Below, piece after piece: positions 58,818 through 64,000 of a stretch of DNA of 64,000 nt; position 1 is the stretch's first letter, and the number at the start of each line of letters is the position of its first letter. Origin of the DNA: Ureibacillus yapensis (GTDB lineage Bacteria; Bacillota; Bacilli; Bacillales_A; Planococcaceae); assembly GCF_003515775.1 (NCBI RefSeq), contig NZ_QWEI01000001.1, positions 166,106-230,105 of the forward strand. Reading direction: 5' to 3'. The notes beneath the pieces are model-generated. The model made no database searches. It saw nothing but the letters and a program-made list of their open reading frames with translations, and was not told the origin of the DNA. The translations under genes were made by a program, and so were the position numbers.

Positions 58818-60293
58818 TTATTTTAAAGCAATACAAATATTTTTGGCTTCCGTAAAGAACTCCAAACTATGATGTCCGCCTTCACGCCCAACACCGCTCT
58901 TCTTGAAACCACCGAATGGGGCACGTAAATCACGAACAAACCAGCAATTCACCCAAATCGTACCTGCACGCACATGATGGGAAATTCGGTGTGCACGCGT
59001 TAAACTTTCAGTCCAAATAATGCCATTCAGCCCATAATCCGTACCATTCGCAATTGCCAGCGCTTCTTCTTCTGTATCGAAAGGAATGATCGTTACAATC
59101 GGACCGAAGATTTCCTCCTGGCAGATTCGAGCGTTCGGGTTTTCCTGCAAATAAATGGTTGGTTCCAGGTAATAGCCGGTGCTTAAATTTTCCGGTAATT
59201 CCGGCCGTTTTCCCCCATATATCAATGTTGCATTTTCGAATTTTGCAATATCAAGGTAGCTTGACACTTTTTCATAATGTTCTTCACTTACCACTGGTCC
59301 CATATTCGTTTTTGGATCTTGTGGATCACCCACAACAAGTTCCGCTGCAGCGGCTTTAAAGCGTTCCAAAAACTCATCTAATATTGTACGCTGCACTAAA
59401 ATACGCGATCCTGCCAAGCATACCTGGCCTGAGTTCATGAATGCAGCTTGAATGGAGACAGGAATTGCCTTTTCAAGATTGGCATCTTCGAAAATAATAT
59501 TGGCTGCTTTGCCGCCAAGTTCGAATGATACCTTCTTTAGCGAGTCCGCGCCACTCTTCATAATCGTTTTCCCTGTAGTCGTTTCACCAGTAAAGGAAAT
59601 TAAATCTACTTCTGGATGAGTTGTCATATATTCCCCTGCAGATCCACCGCCAAATCCATGGACAACATTCACAACCCCATCCGGAATACCGGCTTCTTTC
59701 GCAATTTCGCCTAATAAAGACACTGTTAGCGGCGTCACTTCAGCAGGCTTGATAACTGCTGTATTCCCGGTTGCCAAACATGGACCAAGCTTCCAAGTTG
59801 TTAGCATGAATGGCAGATTCCAAGGTGTAATTAATGCAGCCACACCTACTGGCTCATAGCGGGTGTAATTTAAAAACTCATCATCCATCGGGTAGACCTC
59901 GCCACCCTGTTTTTCCATAAAATCAGCGAAGAACTTCAGGTTTTCCGCTGCTCGCGGGATTTCACGCTCCACAGCAACTTGATAAGGTTTCCCTACATCA
60001 AGGGCTTCCAAGCGTGCAAGTTCCTCTTTGCGTTCTAGTATAATTTCCGCCATACGACGAACTTTAGCGCACCGCTCAGAAACAGACATTGTGCGCCATG
60101 GACCTTCTTCAAAAGCCTGGCGAGCAGCACGGCATGCACGATCTACATCCGCATATGAGGCTTCATGGACTTTTGCGATAACCTCTTGCGTCGCCGGATT
60201 TTTCACTTCGAACTGCTGGTGATCGGAAGATTCTACATATTCTCCATTTATAAACAGTTTGACTTCTCGAATGGATGTTGCTACCTCAGTCAT
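58818..60293 (-). CDS. dmpC: 2-hydroxymuconic semialdehyde dehydrogenase
   Basis: An NAD+-dependent aldehyde dehydrogenase (491 residues) oxidising the ring-fission product 2-hydroxymuconate semialdehyde to 4-oxalocrotonate. ALDH motifs: ALITPWNLPFMLTTWK near residue 150, catalytic Glu in FELGGKAANIIF near 256, catalytic Cys in NSGQVCLAGSRI near 290, and EEIFGPIV. The VNCWFVRDLRAPFGGFKKSG C-terminal block is typical of the DmpC/XylG group. I start it at the ATG at 60293; the longer open frame would overlap the tautomerase gene. Substrate inferred from similarity and operon. Confidence 0.9.
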   Translation of the reverse strand: MTEVATSIREVKLFINGEYVESSDHQQFEVKNPATQEVIAKVHEASYADVDRACRAARQAFEEGPWRTMSVSERCAKVRRMAEIILERKEELARLEALDVGKPYQVAVEREIPRAAENLKFFADFMEKQGGEVYPMDDEFLNYTRYEPVGVAALITPWNLPFMLTTWKLGPCLATGNTAVIKPAEVTPLTVSLLGEIAKEAGIPDGVVNVVHGFGGGSAGEYMTTHPEVDLISFTGETTTGKTIMKSGADSLKKVSFELGGKAANIIFEDANLEKAIPVSIQAAFMNSGQVCLAGSRILVQRTILDEFLERFKAAAAELVVGDPQDPKTNMGPVVSEEHYEKVSSYLDIAKFENATLIYGGKRPELPENLSTGYYLEPTIYLQENPNARICQEEIFGPIVTIIPFDTEEEALAIANGTDYGLNGIIWTESLTRAHRISHHVRAGTIWVNCWFVRDLRAPFGGFKKSGVGREGGHHSLEFFTEAKNICIALK

Positions 60294-60300
60294 AAGCCTA

Positions 60301-60507
60301 TCACACCTTCCCTTGTTCTTCTGATCGTTTTTGGACGGATTGACCCGCAATGCCCCAATGATTTGCCGGCACTTCGTTAATGCATACGCGAATATTTTCG
60401 TATGGTGCATCCAATACTTTGTTCACCGTGCTCGTCAGTTCAGCGATTAATTGTTCTTTTTTTTCTGCTGGACGGCCTTCAATCATCGTTACTTGTAGAA
60501 ATGGCAA
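60301..60507 (-). CDS. dmpI: 4-oxalocrotonate tautomerase
   Basis: A 68-residue tautomerase-superfamily protein (4-OT), usually a hexamer, converting the enol form of 4-oxalocrotonate to its keto form. After removal of Met, Pro1 (MPFLQVTMIEG) is the catalytic base; the conserved Arg residues are in GRPAEKKEQLI and NIRVCINEVPANHWGI near residue 39. The gene fits between the dehydrogenase and the decarboxylase. Confidence 0.92.
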   Translation of the reverse strand: MPFLQVTMIEGRPAEKKEQLIAELTSTVNKVLDAPYENIRVCINEVPANHWGIAGQSVQKRSEEQGKV

Positions 60508-60521
60508 ATTATACCCCTCCT

Positions 60522-61313
60522 TTATTTTGTAAATGTCACATCAAAACCGCTTAACCCATCAAATCGAATGGAAAACGTATCATTCTCATTAAATGTTTCT
60601 GCTCCCGTCAATGCACCACTAAGTACCACTTCACCCGCCCGTACTTTTTGTCCGCGCGTAAGCAGCTTATTAGCCATCCATGCCACTGCGCGGGCCGGAT
60701 TTCCCATGACCGAAGCAGCTGTTGTGGTAGAGCAGACTTCTCCGTTCTTCTTAAACACACACCCCATACGTTCTAAATCTATTTCTCTCACATCACATTT
60801 AACTTTTCCTAAAATATAACGGGAAGAAGAAGAGTTATCCGCGATGACATCCGGTAGGGTAAAATTAAAATTTTCATAACGGCTATCGATAATTTCCATT
60901 GCTGCAATGACATACTCCGTTGCATTCAACACATCTGCTACCGTTACAACCGGCCCATCCAGATCTCTTTTCATTACAAACGCAATTTCCGGCTCAATTT
61001 TGCCATGGATAAATGGAGCTACTGAAATCGGATCTTCTAAATTTACTTCCATATTGCTTAGCAGCCTTCCATAAGACGGTTCATGAACTCCCATCATCCG
61101 CTGCTTTGCTTTACTCGTTAAACCAAGCTTCCATCCGGAAAAGGATGTTCCTTCTTCGCGGCGCTTCCGCTCGACTAACGATTCCTGCACGGTATATGCT
61201 GTTTCAATCGTTAACTCTGGATATTGTTCGGTCAGTTTTTTTATTTCAACGCGCTCTTTCTCAGCTCGAAACAAGATATCCGTCATTTCTTCGAGCACAT
61301 CCACTTTCAGCAT
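60522..61313 (-). CDS. dmpH: 4-oxalocrotonate decarboxylase
   Basis: A metal-dependent enzyme of the hydratase/decarboxylase family (263 residues) converting 2-oxo-3-hexenedioate to 2-oxopent-4-enoate plus CO2. GWKLGLTSKAKQRMMGVHEPSYGRL near residues 61-85 and the metal ligands in HGKIEPEIAFVM near 106-112 are typical, followed by IIDSRYENFNF and NPARAVAWMANKL. AAAGGAGG ribosome site. It is paralogous to the hydratase DmpE at the window end; the two form a complex in known pathways. DmpH versus DmpE assignment rests on gene order and details such as SVMGNPARA. Confidence 0.85.
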   Translation of the reverse strand: MLKVDVLEEMTDILFRAEKERVEIKKLTEQYPELTIETAYTVQESLVERKRREEGTSFSGWKLGLTSKAKQRMMGVHEPSYGRLLSNMEVNLEDPISVAPFIHGKIEPEIAFVMKRDLDGPVVTVADVLNATEYVIAAMEIIDSRYENFNFTLPDVIADNSSSSRYILGKVKCDVREIDLERMGCVFKKNGEVCSTTTAASVMGNPARAVAWMANKLLTRGQKVRAGEVVLSGALTGAETFNENDTFSIRFDGLSGFDVTFTK

Positions 61314-61326
61314 GCATAAACCTCCT

Positions 61327-62349
61327 TTACTTCACTAGCATTGCTTGTTCTTTTGCGATTTGCTGGGCGACTTCGAAGATTAAATCTTCCTGGCCACCCA
61401 CCGCTTGCATTTGGCCAAGCTGGACTAAAATTTCGCGCTCATCCACCCCATAGCGCTCTGCTGCTTCTTGTGCAAATAATAAGAAGCTTGAATACACACC
61501 GGAGTACCCCATGATCAAACTAGATCCTGTAATTTCCTGTGGACGTGGCATAAATTTTGCGACCACATCATTTGCTGCATCCATCACGCTATACAAATCG
61601 ACACCTGTTTTATATCCCAACCGGCTAAATACAGCCGCCATTACCTCGGTTTGTGTATTGCCGCTGCCGGCACCTAAGCACCGAAGACTGCCGTCCACAA
61701 ACTCGGCACCTGCTTCTACAGCCGCTATCGTGTTTGCCATTGCCAGCGACAAGTTGTTATGAGCATGGAAGCCAATTTTGCAGCTGATATTTTCACGCAA
61801 TGCAGTTACTTTCTCCGTTACTTCGTGAGGCAGCAATGCACCTGCCGAGTCCGTCATATAGACGATTTCGGCACCGTAACTTTCCAGCTTCTTCGCTTGT
61901 TCAATTAACACCGAAGTCGGAGCCATATGGGCCATCATTAAAAACCCGACCGTTTCCAAGCCCAAGTTGCGGCTTAACTCAATATGTTGTTTTGCCACAT
62001 CCGCTTCTGTGATATGAGTCGCCACCCGCACCATATTGGCGCCGGCACTTGCTGCATTTTCCAAATCTTTTCTTGTGCCGATACCCGGTAAAATAAGAAC
62101 GGAAATTTTTGAGTTGGCTGATTCTTCCCTGGCAGCAGCAATTAATTTAAGTTCATCCACTCTTGAAAAACCATATTGCAAAGACGATCCGCCCAAACCA
62201 TCACCATGCGATACTTCAAAATAGGGAATTCCTGCTTTCTCCAAACCCCTTGCAACATCCCGAACTTGTTGCTCCGTAAAAGCATGACGCATGGAATGGC
62301 TGCCATCCCGCAATGTTACATCTAACATTGTAATTTCTTTATTCATCAT
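61327..62349 (-). CDS. dmpG: 4-hydroxy-2-oxovalerate aldolase
   Basis: A 340-residue DRE-TIM aldolase cleaving 4-hydroxy-2-oxovalerate to pyruvate and acetaldehyde. DVTLRDGSHSMRHAFT near residues 10-25 holds the catalytic Arg and metal Asp. FEVSHGDGLGGSSLQYGFS is typical, and the metal ligands are in KIGFHAHNNLSLAMANT (H-x-H). A C-terminal communication domain passes acetaldehyde to DmpF. AGGAG ribosome site; the first or second ATG could be used. Confidence 0.94.
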   Translation of the reverse strand: MMNKEITMLDVTLRDGSHSMRHAFTEQQVRDVARGLEKAGIPYFEVSHGDGLGGSSLQYGFSRVDELKLIAAAREESANSKISVLILPGIGTRKDLENAASAGANMVRVATHITEADVAKQHIELSRNLGLETVGFLMMAHMAPTSVLIEQAKKLESYGAEIVYMTDSAGALLPHEVTEKVTALRENISCKIGFHAHNNLSLAMANTIAAVEAGAEFVDGSLRCLGAGSGNTQTEVMAAVFSRLGYKTGVDLYSVMDAANDVVAKFMPRPQEITGSSLIMGYSGVYSSFLLFAQEAAERYGVDEREILVQLGQMQAVGGQEDLIFEVAQQIAKEQAMLVK

Positions 62350-62361
62350 CCATTCTCCTTC

Positions 62362-63237
62362 CTATGTAGTCGCTACCAATGATTTTGCCATTTCTTCTGC
62401 GACTTTGGCTGCTGCTGCCGTCATGATATCCAAGTTACCGGAATATGGCGGGAAGAAATCGCCTGCCCCTTCTATTTCAACCGTTACGGTTACACGATTT
62501 CCATCGATAATTGGCCGATTTTTCAAGTGATAGCCCGGTACATACTCTTGCACCTTTTTGACCATAGCGTAAATTGCCTCAGTAATTGCTTCTTCATGTC
62601 CCGGTTCGGATGTCAAAACGTGAATCGTATCACGCATCATAATCGGCGGCACCGCTGGATTTAAAATAATAATCGCTTTTCCTTTTTTCGCTCCGCCAAT
62701 TCGTTCGATGGCATTAGCTGTTGTTTGTGTAAATTCATCGATATTAGCACGTGTTCCAGGTCCCGCAGATTTACTCGCAACTGTTGCAACAATTTCTGCG
62801 TAATCCAGTGGAACAACCTCATTGATGGCATATACGATTGGGATTGTTGCCTGCCCACCGCAAGTCACCATATTGACATTCGATTTTTCCAAATGTTGCG
62901 ATAAATTCGCAGCTGGTATAACGTAAGGTCCAATTGCAGCCGGTGTTAGGTCAATCATACGCTTGCCTAGGGCTTCCACCTTTTCCGTATGCTCTTTATG
63001 TGCCTTGGCTGTCGTTGCATCAAAAACGATATCAAACTTTTCTGGGTGTTCCAATAAACCATCGATGCCGTTTTCAATTATTAAATAGCCGCGATCCTTT
63101 GCACGCGCCAACCCTTCAGATTGTGGGTCAATTCCAACCATGACACTCATTTCCAAATGGTCGCAGCGTTCGATTTTATACATTAAATCCGTACCAATGT
63201 TGCCGGATCCGATAATCGCTACTTTCAATTTTTTCAT
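62362..63237 (-). CDS. dmpF: Acetaldehyde dehydrogenase (acylating)
   Basis: A 291-residue CoA-acylating dehydrogenase turning acetaldehyde into acetyl-CoA, partner of DmpG. The NAD site is [17 protein letters not shown] at residues 5-21; the catalytic Cys is in [18 protein letters not shown] near 125; [21 protein letters not shown] and [12 protein letters not shown] are signature blocks. GGAGGGG selects the ATG at 63237, 32 codons inside the open frame. Confidence 0.95.
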   Translation of the reverse strand: MKKLKVAIIGSGNIGTDLMYKIERCDHLEMSVMVGIDPQSEGLARAKDRGYLIIENGIDGLLEHPEKFDIVFDATTAKAHKEHTEKVEALGKRMIDLTPAAIGPYVIPAANLSQHLEKSNVNMVTCGGQATIPIVYAINEVVPLDYAEIVATVASKSAGPGTRANIDEFTQTTANAIERIGGAKKGKAIIILNPAVPPIMMRDTIHVLTSEPGHEEAITEAIYAMVKKVQEYVPGYHLKNRPIIDGNRVTVTVEIEGAGDFFPPYSGNLDIMTAAAAKVAEEMAKSLVATT

Positions 63238-63265
63238 AATCGCCCCTCCTGAATGTTTATTGAAG

Positions 63266-64000
63266 TTACTTAAAGGACACCTGGATTGTACCGAGGTGAG
63301 CAAAATCGGCTGTAAATGTATCGCCTGCTTCAACTGGCAAGGCCGCTGTCAGTGCTCCGGCCAATACGAACTCGCCTTTTTTCAAACCAATATCATATCG
63401 ACTAAGGGCATTCGCCAGCCATACTACTGCCCGAACTGGATTCCCCATGACGGCTGCCCCTGCTGCATGGTCGATAAAATGGCCATTTTTTAAAATATTC
63501 ATGCCTACTGTTTCTAAATCCACATCCTCTATACGAGTCGGTTTGCCGCCTAAAATGGCATAAGCTGATGATCCATTGTCAGCAACCGTATCTTCAAACC
63601 GAATTTTCCAATCTTCAATTCGACTGTCGATAATTTCAAATGCCGGCACAACATACTCCGTAGCAGCGACTATTTGTTCTTCCGTTACATTTGGTCCCTT
63701 TACATCCTCTTTTAAAACAAATGCGATCTCGAATTCTATTTTTGGCTGGATCATTTGTTCAATTGCGATTTCCTCACCATCCGGAAGCACCATGGAAGCT
63801 AAAATATGGCCATAATCCGGTTCTGTTACATTAAACATTTGCTGCATCACTTTGCTTGTCAAACCAATCTTTTTGCCGACAATCACATCGCCATTTGCAA
63901 TTCGGCTTTCAATCTGTGCCAGTTGAATTCGATATGCCTCATCTACACTGATTGTTGGATAGTTTGTCGTTAACGGCTGTATGGGACAGCGTGTTTTATA
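63266..64000 (-). CDS. dmpE: 2-oxopent-4-enoate hydratase (5' end outside window)
   Basis: A partial gene. The reading frame stays open to the window edge ([19 protein letters not shown]... precedes the visible [16 protein letters not shown]), so about 244 residues are seen and only the first 15-20 are missing. Family features: [23 protein letters not shown], metal ligands in [37 protein letters not shown]. It hydrates 2-oxopent-4-enoate to 4-hydroxy-2-oxovalerate, the substrate of DmpG. It is paralogous to dmpH; the ring-cleavage dioxygenase and earlier genes would be expected upstream, outside the window. Confidence 0.85.
   Translation of the reverse strand, partial: YKTRCPIQPLTTNYPTISVDEAYRIQLAQIESRIANGDVIVGKKIGLTSKVMQQMFNVTEPDYGHILASMVLPDGEEIAIEQMIQPKIEFEIAFVLKEDVKGPNVTEEQIVAATEYVVPAFEIIDSRIEDWKIRFEDTVADNGSSAYAILGGKPTRIEDVDLETVGMNILKNGHFIDHAAGAAVMGNPVRAVVWLANALSRYDIGLKKGEFVLAGALTAALPVEAGDTFTADFAHLGTIQVSFK

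Overview
The window looks like chromosome of a low-GC, endospore-forming Bacillales bacterium. It carries spoIIAA-spoIIAB-sigF, spoVAF, a SpoIIM-like protein, sirA and a Spo0E-like protein, together with fur, xerD, lexA-yneA-yneB, tkt, ynzC, yneF, scpA and lysA in blocks that follow the Bacillus subtilis gene order. The pattern of insertions and losses, a meta-cleavage pathway and a CbiH60-type cobalamin operon suggest the Planococcaceae/Caryophanaceae (Lysinibacillus, Ureibacillus, Solibacillus and relatives). That taxonomic call is inference, not something tested here. I saw no rRNA, tRNA, prophage or CRISPR array.

Layout. (1) 1-16.2 kb is a housekeeping and sporulation block: scpA, a DUF309 gene, ribT, lysA, spoVAF, sigF, spoIIAB, spoIIAA, a SulP transporter, pdp, deoB, xerD, fur, a SpoIIM-like gene and nudF, then (+ strand) an aldo/keto reductase and a VanZ-like gene. 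The spoVA genes A to E and dacF, neighbours of spoIIA in B. subtilis, are absent. (2) 16.3-25.1 kb holds a glycine riboswitch in front of an amino-acid permease, yqkE, and a ketone-body/short-chain acid operon (scoA, scoB, GntP-family permease, 3-hydroxybutyrate dehydrogenase) next to a PAS-AAA+-Fis regulator that lacks the sigma-54 contact loop; yqkD follows. Three 14-bp palindromes lie between the regulator and scoA. (3) 25.1-34.7 kb holds yneF, sirA, a lia/psp envelope-stress operon (liaI-like, liaH, liaF, liaS, liaR), a regular 21-bp repeat array, a decayed enoyl-CoA hydratase gene cut by that array, an HMG-CoA lyase, a Spo0E-like gene, tkt and ynzC.

(4) 34.8-56 kb is a cobalamin block. 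Eighteen genes on the minus strand, from cbiH60 (start near 52.45 kb) to cobC (end near 34.85 kb), give most of the anaerobic corrin pathway, cobalt chelation, adenosylation and aminopropanol attachment. A divergent cbiMNQO cobalt transporter lies on the plus strand. Each transcription unit has its own cobalamin riboswitch, back to back at 52.7-53.2 kb. cobU, cobS and cobT are not present. (5) 56-58.7 kb is an SOS block: a YdjM-like membrane protein with a candidate LexA box, yneB, yneA and lexA with four LexA-box-like sites. (6) 58.8-64 kb is the lower meta-cleavage pathway of catechol degradation on the minus strand (dmpE-F-G-H-I-C order; dmpE runs off the window end).

As a whole, B. subtilis-like core order is split by metabolic islands: cobalamin between ynzC and yneB, lia plus HMG-CoA lyase between sirA and tkt, and glycine and ketone-body genes around yqkE and yqkD. 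The least explained items are the regulator without GAFTGA and its palindromes, the hierarchical 21-bp repeat, an orphan methyltransferase in the cobalamin operon, and the 32-kb intergenic remnants.
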